In this document: piece by piece, positions 11,760 through 21,361 of the stretch | How the letters are laid out: each line of letters starts with the position of its first letter | Numbering within the stretch: the stretch's first letter is position 1 | Assembly: GCF_000143415.4 (NCBI RefSeq) | Contig: NW_003314401.1 | Coordinates: forward strand, 62,001-126,000 | Source of the DNA: Selaginella moellendorffii | Taxonomy: Eukaryota > Streptophyta > Lycopodiopsida > Selaginellales > Selaginellaceae | DNA length: 64,000 bases | Reading direction: 5' to 3' | The notes under the pieces: generated by a model | What the model was told of the DNA's origin: nothing | What the model saw: only the letters and a program-made list of their open reading frames with translations | Databases searched by the model: none | Program-made: the position numbers and the translations under genes

Positions 11760-13160
11760 ATGGCGGCAGTGCGCAGAATCTGTGCGACCGCTGGTAAGAC
11801 GAGCGTGAGTGGTTTCTTGGGCACATCAAAGATCGCCACGAGCAACGAATGGCGGCCTCTCACTTGCTGGATTCCCGCGACGCGGACGAGCAGCAGCCAG
11901 TTTCGGACAAGTTTCCAGGGAAGCAAGCTCAAGATCCCAGCCGAGTTGCAGCCCGCCGTGCGAGAATGGAACCGGCTTGTGAATCGCTTCTCGCAGCGCT
12001 GGAGATACTCCAGCCTCGGCCGCTTGTCAGGGTAACAAAGATCGTTTTTTTTCTATCCTATGATCTTCTTCGAGGGTGATCTTTATTTTGCTATCAGGGG
12101 TGGAGGATACGCTCGACCCGATGTTGCATTGTGGACTTTGATCGGTGCCAACGTTTCGGTGTTCTTCCTGTGGAAGGTTTTCGACCCGGTTTTCATGACC
12201 GAGCATTTCACGGTCAGTTTCTTTCTCTCGTTTTTTCTTTCTAGAAATTCTCTCTTGACAATTGTGACACTCAGATCTCCATGCACAACGTGTTGAGTGG
12301 CCGACTCCACACACTCGTCACAAACTTCTTCAGCCACAACGAGTTCTGGCACTTGGCATCCAACTTACTCGGCCTATACTTTTTTGGCACCGAGGTCTTG
12401 TGATCTCTCCTGTTCTTTTTCGATCCGGATCTTCGCTCTCTCTCGCGTGCTCACTCCACTTCGCAGATCGCTTATAGATTCGGCAGCAGAAGGCTCTACA
12501 TGATCTACTTTGCGGGTGGCCTCGTTAGCTCCTTCGGACACTTGGCTTATAGCTATTACATCTATCCCTGGCTCAAGGTTCGATAAAAGCGCAGCGATTC
12601 TTCTTGTGGATTCTCATATCGTCATTCACATTTTTTGGTTTTCCCAGGGGCTTCGTCACAGCACCTTTGTGGCCCGATTTGTCCCACCAGCGCTGGTGAG
12701 TCGAGAGAAAAGCGTGATCTTCCTCTATCTCTCGCGTGCTGTTTGATGCGCGACACGTTTTTTCCACAGGGCGCCAGTGGAGCCATCAACGCGCTGGTGG
12801 TCCTCAACATCATGCTCAATCCAACGCGCGTCATCTTGGTCGATTTCCTCTTCCCAGTCCCAGCTGCCCTGTTTGTAAGCGATCGATCTTTCCCAAGTTT
12901 TTGTTTTTCCCATTCCAATGCTGTGAGAATTTGACGCGATCGCTCACTCCACAGGGAGCTTACATGATCCTCAAGGATTTGTGGGGAGTTTCCGATGTAA
13001 GTTCCCTTGCCTGGTTTCTTCCAAAGTTCTGGGAAGCGTTCTCTAATGGCTTGCTTGTTTGTCTGCTTGCCAGGTGGCATCCACCGTAAGCCACGTAGGC
13101 CATCTGGGCGGCGCGGTGGTCGGTGCCGTGGCGTGGGTGAGACTACGACGTCACTGGTAA
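11760..13160 (+). CDS. Mitochondrial/plastid-type rhomboid intramembrane serine protease
   Basis: Rhomboid-family intramembrane protease of the organellar (RBL12/PARL-like) type. I chose ATG 11760 (MAAVRRICATAGKTSVSGF), which gives a basic, Ser-rich targeting-like N-terminus; an in-frame ATG at 11610 would lengthen it by 50 residues. Exons encode PDVALWTLIGANVSVFFLW, then HNEFWHLASNLLGLYFFG (conserved His/Asn), RRLYMIYFAGGLVSSFGHL, GASGAINALVVLNIMLNP with the catalytic GxSG serine, and GAYMILKDLWG. The last exon, SHVGHLGGAVVGA, carries the partner histidine. The frame ends LRRHW, TAA at 13158-13160. Six or more introns of about 60-100 bp. Catalytic Ser/His and the HxxxxHLxxN helix are all intact, so it is probably active. 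Confidence 0.9.
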
Positions 13161-13200
13161 CTTCTAGTGGTTTCCACGTTTCTCTTCCACGCGCGCGCTT

Positions 13201-13247
13201 TTGACCGCGAATGATGGTTGACCTCCCGCCGACTGTTGACCGGTCAA
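13201..13247. promoter_or_regulatory. W-box cluster upstream of adenylate kinase
   Basis: Four TTGAC cores within 47 bp: plus-strand at 13201, 13218 and 13236, and one inverted (GTCAA) at 13243. The last two form a TTGACCGGTCAA palindrome. WRKY factors bind TTGAC(C/T) (established). A TATA-like TATAT at 13285-13289 and the adenylate kinase ATG at 13337 follow. Confidence 0.5.
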
Positions 13248-13336
13248 GCCACGCGGGATATTCCTTTACATCCCTTTTTCCGTGTATATGAGAGAGAGGG
13301 CTTTCTTGTGGCCTAATTGGAAAAGGAAGAGACACA

Positions 13337-14248
13337 ATGGCGCTAGCAGGGAGACGAGCAATGCCCCAGATCTCTGGGATAGCTAACAGGTTGTCCGGGA
13401 TGGGCCACTGCCAGAAGAAGAAGACGATCGTGGATCCGCTTCCACTGCCACCGATCTCGCAGGAGGATCACCACCAAGGTTTGATGCCGGAGATTTGCAA
13501 GGCGATGGAGGAGGAGCCGCGGAAGCAGCGAGAGCTCAATTTGGTGTTGCTGGGGAGGCCGGGAGCCGGCAAGGGGACGTTTGGGATCAAGCTCGCGGCG
13601 CTGCTCGACGTTCCTCACATCTCCACTGGCGATTTGATCCGGGAGGAGATGAAGAAGGTGAGCTCCATGTCGCGGCGCATCGCCGAGGTTGTGAGCAAGG
13701 GGAAGCTCCTGGGCGACGAGGAGGTGTTCGAATTGCTCCACTCGCGGCTCCAGGCGGGGGCTGCCAGGGGCGACAAGGGATTCATCCTGGATGGATTCCC
13801 CAGGACGGTGAACCAGGCGATCGTGCTAGACAAGATAGCGGACGTTCACGTAGCTGTGAACTTCGCCCAGGAGCGCGAGGTGTTGATCCAGAAGTGCCTG
13901 GGCCGGAGGGTGTGTGGGGAGTGTGGGCGAGTGTTCAGCATGGCCGATGTTTCAGTGGGCGATCTGAGGATGCCAGCGATTCCTCCGCCGATCCAGTGCC
14001 TGGACAAGATGGTGACGAGGAAGGACGATTCCGAGCAGAGCATCCAGAAGAGGCTCCAGGTTTACGACGAGGAGAGCAAACCAGTGGAGGATTTCTACCG
14101 CAAGCAGGGGAAGCTGGTCAATTTTGATGTTCGCGGGGGCGTGAGCGAGAGCTGGCCCAAGCTGCTCCAGGCCTTGAATCTGGTGGAAGAACAGCAGAGA
14201 TCTAGCGCAAGAACACCGCCACCAGCAATTCCAACGGTTTGGTGTTGA
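13337..14248 (+). CDS. Organellar adenylate kinase
   Basis: Nucleoside monophosphate kinase that interconverts ATP+AMP and 2 ADP. It is a single exon of 303 residues starting at ATG 13337. A basic N-terminal extension of about 60 residues (MALAGRRAMPQISGIANRL) looks like an organellar transit peptide. The P-loop GRPGAGKGT follows NLVLL, then the AMP-binding STGDLIREEM and the GFILDGFPRTVNQA motif. The LID starts at CLGRRVCGECGRVF, with only one CxxC pair visible, and is long, as in the plant chloroplast/mitochondrial subgroup. The tail keeps DFYRKQGKLVNFD and SWPKLLQALNL. The intronless state contrasts with most non-PPR neighbours and could reflect retroposition (inference). Confidence 0.92.
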   Translation: MALAGRRAMPQISGIANRLSGMGHCQKKKTIVDPLPLPPISQEDHHQGLMPEICKAMEEEPRKQRELNLVLLGRPGAGKGTFGIKLAALLDVPHISTGDLIREEMKKVSSMSRRIAEVVSKGKLLGDEEVFELLHSRLQAGAARGDKGFILDGFPRTVNQAIVLDKIADVHVAVNFAQEREVLIQKCLGRRVCGECGRVFSMADVSVGDLRMPAIPPPIQCLDKMVTRKDDSEQSIQKRLQVYDEESKPVEDFYRKQGKLVNFDVRGGVSESWPKLLQALNLVEEQQRSSARTPPPAIPTVWC

Positions 14249-14658
14249 CGGGAAATCGTCGCGTTCCCTTCTATTCTTCCAAGTCTTGGCTGCTAACCCG
14301 ACACGCGAGTATTCTTTTTAACAACGATTTTCCATTGTAACGTTACTTGACGACGAGGAAAGAATTTTGCAAGTAGTGCACAACACGGATTTGATTGAGT
14401 AATTGAAACTTTCCACGTTCTTTAACATGTGCAATGTCATAGCGTTGCGACAAGGGCACGTTCCGTGTCATAAAAAGGTGGTAAAAAGGTGGTAGGGCTT
14501 GGGCAAAAAGGTGGTAGGGTAAAGGTAGGTACGCATGAAAAAAAGGTGGCAGGGTAAAGGTAGGTACGCATGAAAAAAAGGTGGTAGGGTTACTAAAACC
14601 AACTTGTGATTGGTAGAAAAAAAAAGATGGTTGTAAATTACAAGAACAAAGAAAACGA
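14249..14658. other. Convergent 3' spacer with tandem repeats
   Basis: Region between the adenylate kinase (+) and maspardin-like (-) stop codons. It is mostly non-coding and includes the short tandem repeat array listed next. Confidence 0.5.
14476..14596. repeat. Short tandem repeats with AAAAAGGTGGTAGGG core
   Basis: AAAAAGGTGGTA-type units recur about five times. The longest pair is a near-identical unit of about 45 bp (GGTGG(T/C)AGGGTAAAGGTAGGTACGCATGAAAAA) repeated back to back at about 14508-14590. It lies in a 3' spacer with no coding capacity. Confidence 0.75.
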
Positions 14659-16274
14659 TCAAACTTTCAAGCTCGGACAAGTAGCTAGTGGCGAACAAAA
14701 CCAAAATTCTTGTACAGCGGCTAACAAACACAGCAAAGAAAAGAGGTGAGAGACTTGCAAGTCGACCTGGAGGTGATTTGCGAGACCCAGTCGCTTGAAC
14801 GAGTCCATGGCGCTTGGAGAGAAGCTCCGGTCGGTGGCTGCTGGACTGCTCGAAGATGGCTCGTCTCTCGCGGCAGAGCTTCTGTCTCCGTCGGGGCTTC
14901 GGCCTTGGTATTGATCGTCGCCGGCGGAGTCCCCGCTTCCACCACTCCCAGGGGATGGGATTGGACGAGCGTCGGGAACGCCTTCCACTCCAACTCTCAT
15001 CAGATGGAGCTGCGAGGCAAAGTTACGAGGATCAGGGGAAAAGACGAGATCGCTGCTACCTGTACGTGAAGTGAAACTTCGGCTGCTCGAGAGAGGAAGG
15101 GGAAATCTCCACCGGACTTTAGCATGGCTTTTCGGGCGGTGGGATATCTGGCAGCCACTTGGTCCTTGAGAGACTGCGGGATGGCACAGTAGTCATTCGT
15201 CTGTAAAGAGCTACGAGTTACGCTTTAGTAAATGTCTTGAAAAGCGGGAATGCTTACGTCCATGATGGTGATGCACGAGTCCGGGAGTGTGATCTGGCCT
15301 ACTGCAGCAGGAGACGTGTTGAGCGTCAAGCGTGATGCGAGATCTTCGCGGGAGAGGGTCTCGAACTGTCGGGAATCGAAACGTAGGATATGAAGTTCCT
15401 CAAAATGAGGCAAATACCTGGGAGACCACGAAATCTATTGAATCGGCAATGAGAGGTTCTTGCGGCCCCTCATGAATTCCTGACAGGATGTATCGCTTTA
15501 GCATGAACTCGGGCGTCCAACTTATCCTGTAAGAAGCGAAGTCTTTGATCAAAACCAGCAGAAAGTTCTTCCTCACAATGGTTTCCAAGAAGTTCCTGAA
15601 GCAAAAGTGTGTGTTTCCAAGAACGTATTTGAGAGAAGTAGCGATTTTACTCTCCTCGGACGCTGCTGAGCAAATAGCTGCGACAAATACCCACCGAGAG
15701 AAGTACCATACAAGTGAACCTTAACAAAAACCAAAGAGAGAAACATCAGAAAAACTCGAAAGCACACCTCGTATCATACTTACATGGTGTGCACCAATTT
15801 GATCCAAAAACTTCTCGAACGAAGCGATCCATTCCTGGTGACTCCACACGGGAGGAGCATCAGCAGCAATTACGTGATAGCCCTGAAAGAAGAATCGAAA
15901 AATACGTTGACAACATTCTTACAACAAAATGCATGAACAGAAGGAAGAAGAACGAAGGAAGAGCAATACCTTGGCGGAGAGGGAGAGAATAATCTTGTAG
16001 AAGACCTCGGCAGTGGAGGAAGTCCCTCCCAGGCACACCAAAGGCGGCAAGAGCTTTGGCCCCGACTGGTAGTACCGCCAGTGCTTGTTTCCCACCTGTG
16101 AGAGGAGATTTCGATCGAGAATCAACCCTGGATGAATAGGGATGGAGTGATCGATCGATTGCGTACCCAGATATGTCGCAGAGGGACGTGAGCCTTGAAA
16201 TGGAGGAAATCGCCAGGAGCTGCTGTTGTGACATCAGTGCCGGCGAGAAGATCGTGGCGCAGCATGCCCTGCAT
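14659..16274 (-). CDS. Maspardin/SPG21-like alpha/beta hydrolase
   Basis: Plant homologue of maspardin, an alpha/beta-hydrolase-fold protein of unsettled catalytic role. The first ATG in the family frame is at 16274 (MQGMLRHDLLAG), leading to APGDFLHFKAHVPLRHIW. Exons then give HWRYYQSGPKLLPPLVCLGG, GYHVIAADAPPVWSHQEWI, and HLYGTSLGGYLSQLFAQQRP with the GxSxG nucleophile elbow. Next come SWTPEFMLKRYILSGI, SREDLASRLTLNTSPAAVG, ITIMDTNDYCAIP and LKSGGDFPFLSRAAEVSLHV. A donor at GTGAGG near 15588 is needed to join SGTSWKPL to ISWTPEF. The C-terminal Ser/Pro-rich tail, ending at 14659, is poorly conserved and its last intron structure is uncertain. Confidence 0.87.
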
Positions 16275-16372
16275 TCCAGACGCTCCACCTCCCAGCTCCG
16301 CCACGCATCAAAACCAAAACCTAGGCCCAGAGCGATGCGTCGCATATTCTCTGCTCGTTTTTTTTAATCACC
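16275..16372. promoter_or_regulatory. Compact bidirectional promoter, maspardin-like/PPR
   Basis: Only 98 bp separate the two divergent start codons, so the core promoters and leaders must overlap each other or extend into the opposite gene. No clear TATA box is visible on either strand. Confidence 0.4.
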
Positions 16373-18247
16373 ATGGTGGGCGAGAAGGATCGACTCGCCC
16401 AGGCAGTGAGGAGCTGCATCGATGCCCGGGATCTCTTGCGCGGGAGAGAAGCCCACGCCGCTATCATCCACAGCCGCCACAGCTCCAACACCTTCCTCGC
16501 CAATCTCCTCGTCCTCATGTATGGACGCTGCAATCGCCCAGCGGAGGCATTCCAAGTTTTCGAGTCCACTCAGCAACGCAATTCTTATTCCTGGAACATC
16601 TTGCTCCAGTCATTCTCAGAGAACCGAGACCTGGTTTCCGCCACTGCCACATTCTTTAGAATGCCACACCACGACACAGTCGTGTGGAACGCTTTGCTCT
16701 CAGCAAATGCCCAAGCAAGGCATCTTGAGGAAGCCGAAAAACTCTTCAACGTTTTGCTTGAGAAAGGCCAAAGGTCCATATCAGATCATATCACTAGCTC
16801 TAAATCCAGTGCCCTAACAACTTATGGCAATTATTCGTATGACAGTCTAGATTGTTACAATGAGCGTTCTTGGAACACTATGATCTCAGCATATGCCCAG
16901 TCTGGCCATTTTGATCGTGCTAAAAGCTTGTTCGATGAGATGCCACGCGGACGTGGCTTAGTGACGTGGAATATCATACTCTTTGGCTACGCACGAGAGG
17001 GACAGCTGGCTGGTGCCCGCGCCACGTTCCACAAGATGCCTCTCGTGAGCATAGTGACGTGGACGAGCCTCATGTCGGGACTGGCCGCCAACGGTCAGCT
17101 GGACGAGGCCAAGCAGGAGTTTGACTCCATGCCAGAGAGAAACGTAGTGACGTGGACGGCTCTCTTTCAAGCGCTTGCTGACGCGGCTAGCCACCTCAGC
17201 ACAGCCAGGCTTGTCTTTGCAAAAATGCCGCAGCAACACACGGTGACGTGGAATGCCCTCTTCCACGCCCTTGTCCGCGATGGCAGCCTCGCCGACGGCA
17301 AGGAGGCGTTTGATGCGATGCCCGAGAGGGACGTGATTGCTAAGACCCTGATGATCGCGGCCTACTCGCAAGCCGGGATGATCCAGCAAGCAAAGCTGGT
17401 CTTCGATTCCATCCAGCGCGACGAGCACGACATGCTCTCGCAAACCGAGATGATCAAATGCTACGTCCAGCACGGGCTTCTCGAGGAGGCTCAAAACATC
17501 ATGGATTCGATGCAGCATTTGGACGTTGTGATCCAGACTTTGATGATCGCTGCATATGCCGAGAGAGGGCATTTTCTGGAATCGAGAAAACTCGTCGACT
17601 CGATGGAGTTCAGGGACATTCTAGCTTGGAACATCATGGTCACTGGATACGCTCGCCACGAGAAGCTTGTCGAGGCCAGAGATCTCTTCCAGAAAATGCC
17701 AGCCACAGATCTTATAGCCTGGAACGCCATGATCGCAGTGAATGCCCAAAAGGGGCATCTGGACGAAGCGCGTTGGATCTTCAACATAATGCCTGCTCGC
17801 GACACCATCTCCTGGAACGCAATGCTCACTGGCTACAGCGTCGACAGGGAGAGGGCGATGGGCTTCTTCCAGATCATGAGCCACGAAGGCTGGGAGATCG
17901 ACGAGGTCGCAGCCACGATCGTCCTGGCAGCGCGCAGCCACTTGGGAATGGTGGAGGAGAGCCGGACCTTCTTCCTGTCCATGGCGAGCGACTATGGAAT
18001 CGAGGCGACGAGGGAGCAGTACCGATGCATGGTGGACGCTCTCGGTCGATCGGGCCGGCTTGACGACGCACAGGAGCTCGTAGAAACGATGCCTTTTCTT
18101 CCCGAGGCCGTCTCGTGGAAGACGATGCTCAGCGCTTGCAAGCTCCACCGCGAGGCCGAGCTCGCAGCTCGAGCAGCCGAGAAGGTATCGGAGCTAGAGC
18201 CGGGGAATTCAGCACCTTACATGATGCTCGCCAGCATCGTCTCGTAG
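16373..18247 (+). CDS. Pentatricopeptide repeat protein (624 aa, no DYW domain)
   Basis: PPR proteins bind organellar RNA in a sequence-specific way. This is a single exon starting at ATG 16373. About ten residues precede the first motif (LAQAVRSCIDARDLLRGREAH), so no clear targeting peptide is seen. Roughly sixteen 31-residue units follow, most with the pattern AxxxFxxMPxRDxVxWNxM, as in NVVTWTALFQ, DLIAWNAMIAVNAQ and DTISWNAMLTGYS. It ends in an E1-like region (YRCMVDALGRSGRLDDAQEL, VSWKTMLSACKLH, APYMMLASIVS) and stops there; no E2, E+ or DYW deaminase domain. Weakly matching units around residues 135-165 carry a Ser/Tyr-rich insert. It probably works with a separate editing partner or in RNA processing (inference). 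Confidence 0.9.
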   Translation: MVGEKDRLAQAVRSCIDARDLLRGREAHAAIIHSRHSSNTFLANLLVLMYGRCNRPAEAFQVFESTQQRNSYSWNILLQSFSENRDLVSATATFFRMPHHDTVVWNALLSANAQARHLEEAEKLFNVLLEKGQRSISDHITSSKSSALTTYGNYSYDSLDCYNERSWNTMISAYAQSGHFDRAKSLFDEMPRGRGLVTWNIILFGYAREGQLAGARATFHKMPLVSIVTWTSLMSGLAANGQLDEAKQEFDSMPERNVVTWTALFQALADAASHLSTARLVFAKMPQQHTVTWNALFHALVRDGSLADGKEAFDAMPERDVIAKTLMIAAYSQAGMIQQAKLVFDSIQRDEHDMLSQTEMIKCYVQHGLLEEAQNIMDSMQHLDVVIQTLMIAAYAERGHFLESRKLVDSMEFRDILAWNIMVTGYARHEKLVEARDLFQKMPATDLIAWNAMIAVNAQKGHLDEARWIFNIMPARDTISWNAMLTGYSVDRERAMGFFQIMSHEGWEIDEVAATIVLAARSHLGMVEESRTFFLSMASDYGIEATREQYRCMVDALGRSGRLDDAQELVETMPFLPEAVSWKTMLSACKLHREAELAARAAEKVSELEPGNSAPYMMLASIVS

Positions 18248-18321
18248 CAACTTTCTTTCCCTTGCAAAGAATCAAAACTTACAGATGGATTGGAGAGCTT
18301 CCCGAAAGAATGGATGATGGA

Positions 18322-19920
18322 TCAAGGCGCCGTGTTGATCTTGTGCGTGACGATGATGTGGAGCAAGAACTCGTTCCACGTATCGACGGGTCCAGGCATG
18401 CACCAGTGGAGACAGTCCTGCGCCGCCACCTTGCCGCTGGGATCTTTGCTTCGAAACGATCCCGGGTGCCCGTCTGCCCGGTACTCAAACACCCGAGTCA
18501 CGTCCATGAGCACCAGCCTGGCTCCTCCTCCGCTCGCGTTCCTCTTCGCCTCCGCGAACGCCTCGAGTTGGATCCGCCTCATCTCGCTCGTGAAGACGCT
18601 GCTGCCAATCCGTTTCACCTCGTTGTCCGTGAGAGGCTTCGTGATCCCCGTGCACGACCCCCCCGTGTTCCACGACCCCCCGATGTAGTGATCCGGCGAG
18701 AACGTCCGAAAAACCGTGAGTCCCTTGTAGCTCCGGCTGGCGGCGATGGCGGTGAGGGCCGTGGTCATGGACGCTGCGAAGGCTTCGCTGGTGGTCATGG
18801 TGGCGTTCGGCCTGTGCCACCCCTGAGTTCCCACCACCTGGCCACCCCGCATGAACGCCGACTTCTTCACGAACCAGTGGCCGGACGAGATGACGAGCAC
18901 GTCCGCGCTGGGAAGGAAGTCCATGAAGTTGGCGTCGGGTTGATCGATGTGAACTCTCGTTGCGTTCTTCACCGAGGCGTCGCCGGGCGTGGATTTCACC
19001 AGCCATGACGACCAGATCCGGACGATGGTCACCTTGCTCGAGCGGAAAAACCAGCGTTGCATCCTCTTATTGCCTTTGTTCACGGGGTTCTCCACCTGGT
19101 GTGGTGATCGAAGCTCACAGTTAGTCTGCGATCGAGAGAAAGAGAGAAAAAAAAAAGAAAAAACCATCTAGCATCTACTACTTCGATCAGGAAAAAGAGT
19201 AGCTACATTGATCGCGATCGAGACTGGCTATCTAGGAGAGCAAGCAAATGAGAACTAGCTAGATCAATCCAGGAAAGCGAGAAGCAAGAAGAGCTAGAAC
19301 GATCCTCTTACCTGCATTAGGATACACATGAGCGATTCCATCTGGTTCCTGGCCACGGAATCGCCCACGAATCCCAGGACCTTGCCTCGCATGATGCGCA
19401 AGAACTCGGTGGCGTTGAAGCGCGCAAGGTCGCAGCCATCGGGTACCCATCTCCAAGACTCGTAATCTCTGTCCGGCCTTCCATTCCCTTGACAGTTCTG
19501 TGCCTGCGAAAGAATGGGGCACGCATCGTTGCGGTACAGGGGACCGCGCGGATCCGGCGTCCACTTGCCTGTGTAGAGATCGCACACTCGCGCCTCGCGA
19601 TCGATGGAATCCCCTCCTCCTCCTCCTCTTCCTCCTCCTCCTCCTCGAGCTGGCACCGAAATATTTTGAGCAAGATTTGGCACCGATCGGCTACCTGGAT
19701 CGCTCGGCGGCGCGGCGGTGGAGAGATTCCCAGGCGATTGAGCGATCGGCGCGTAGGGATGGATGAGGAGGAGCTCCAGCGGCGGTGAGAATCCCAGTCC
19801 CAGGTTTGGGATCGTGAGAGCTGCCAAGAAGACGAGCGCGGCGGCGAGGAGGACGCAGATTGACGATGGCAGGAGGCCGGAGAAAGGGAGGAGGAGAAAC
19901 CTTTTGGCGGAATCCTTCAT
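18322..19920 (-). CDS. Trichome birefringence-like (TBL/PMR5) wall polysaccharide O-acetyltransferase
   Basis: Golgi type II membrane protein that transfers acetyl groups onto wall polysaccharide (family knowledge). It starts at ATG 19920; a transmembrane anchor (LLPSSICVLLAAALVFLAAL) and a Pro/Gly-rich stem lead to the PMR5N cysteine domain (CDLYTGKWTPDPRGPLYRND). The GDS motif is GFVGDSVARNQ. The single intron, 19096-19311, is phase 0, joining ILMQ to VENPVNKGN. The C-terminal domain ends with the DxxH motif in AAQDCLHWCMPGPVDTWNE. Stop at 18322; total 460 residues. Catalytic Ser, Asp and His are all present. The acceptor polysaccharide cannot be read from sequence. It shares a 114-bp head-to-head promoter with the SAYSvFN gene. 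Confidence 0.92.
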
Positions 19921-20034
19921 CGCTCACGCAGTAGCTCTTCCCATTTTGGCTGGAGCAATGAAATAGAGCCAAGAACAAAGCCCCCCCGTTAAACGGGAAA
20001 TTTCGAAAGCGCTACCTAGGGTTTCTCGCCGGGG
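19921..20034. promoter_or_regulatory. Compact bidirectional promoter, TBL/SAYSvFN
   Basis: 114 bp between divergent start codons. It contains CTAGGGTTT (near 20016-20024), a telo-box-like element common in leaders of plant housekeeping genes, oriented toward the SAYSvFN gene. Confidence 0.45.
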
Positions 20035-21071
20035 ATGGTGCCGCTGGAGCTCAAGGTCGCTGGATTCGTGCGGCGGCGCCGGGTGATCCAGGTGGAGCCG
20101 CTATGCGAGGTGAGTGGCCGATCGATTGATCCAATCGATCTGATTGATGAGCGGGATTTCTACTAGATCGGTGTGTTGCGGAGATTGGTGAGCCAGGAGC
20201 TTGGCCTAGTGGAGGATTCTCAAGTGAATCGACTGAAGCTCGTGTTTAGAGGCAAGGCTCTCGGTGCTGCTGATGATTACTCCACTGTCGACATTCGAGC
20301 TGGAGGTGAGACTATGGAGAATTTTTAACTCTTGTTCTTCTTTCTTGAGTGGAATTCATCGGTTTTTTTTTCTTCTTCTTCTTCCTTTTAGACTCGTTGC
20401 TGGTGCTTCTTCCACCCAAGGCGCCTTCGGTGCACTCGCAGAGCAAAAACGAAGACGAGGATGATGACTTGGTACGAGAGCTTTTCTTGTTTTTTTTTTC
20501 TTTGAGCAATCTTCTTGTTGGTTTTAAGTGTGTTTTGTGTGTGTCCAGAGATTCAAGCTTCCCGCGACCGCATCCCCGCTCCAGAGAAGACTCGTACAGT
20601 TCTTGAAGCACAACCTCAAGTTTCCAGGTAGCTTGTCCTTTTTTATCATACATCAAGCGTGAGCATGGACACTGGTGTGATTGTTTTTCTGAGCAGACTT
20701 CGTGCTGATGATCATCTTCTCTTTTGGTTTCAGAAGATGGATGATGGTCCTGCTCTGGCTCATCGTCGCTGGCTACGCCATTTCGTGGGACTTGGGCCAT
20801 CTCTACGTAAGAAACAGTGCTGTTTTGTGTGTTCTTTACTACTAACACCACTGTCGCAGATAATCGCAACGATCTTTTGTCTCATCGTTTGGAATCTGGG
20901 AAAGCGGCAAGAGGGCGAAATCAGGTACGAAGACTTCTTCCATTCCATTCCAGATCACAAGGATACGTGCCGTGCAGTGCCTACTCAATCTTCAACGATG
21001 ATTTTCACGAGATTCCGGGAACTTTCAATGCCGAGAGACTTGACCGCCATCTCAGAGCCGGGATGTATTGA
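20035..21071 (+). CDS. Ubiquitin-like plus SAYSvFN domain membrane protein
   Basis: Start ATG 20035 (MVPLELKVAGFVRRRRVIQV). The N-terminal half is a ubiquitin-like fold: VLRRLVSQELGLVEDSQVNR, LKLVFRGKALGAADDYSTV, then DSLLVLLPPKAPS. After an acidic linker and FKLPATASPLQRRLVQFLKH come hydrophobic segments (MMVLLWLIVAGYAISWDLGH, IIATIFCLIVWNLGKR). The diagnostic SAYSIFNDDFHEIPGTFNAE follows, obtained by splicing G-E-I-S across the GTACGAAG...GTGCAG intron near 20923-20975. Ends RHLRAGMY, TGA at 21069-21071. Around seven exons. SAYSvFN proteins are poorly characterised ER/membrane proteins; recent links to ribosome quality control in animals should not be assumed here. Confidence 0.85.
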
Positions 21072-21361
21072 AACAGCTCCAAGATCTTCCTTTCCAGACA
21101 TAGCGCACTGAAAAATTCTAAGTTCCTTCTTTCCATTTGTTTCAGCTGAATGGAGCTTCCATGGTTTTTCTTCTTCTTCTCTCTCTTTCTATCTCTCTTT
21201 TCTCTCGTCCCTCTCTTTGATTCCTATGCTCCACTAAAAAGCTGTACATAATAGAGTGAGTCTATACAAATTTCCCAACCGGGCTTGCCTGTCCCGCCAA
21301 AAAGACAATCCCTTGAAAACTCTGTATGTTGTCGCTCCTTGATCGCTCGTCGCTGGGCAGC

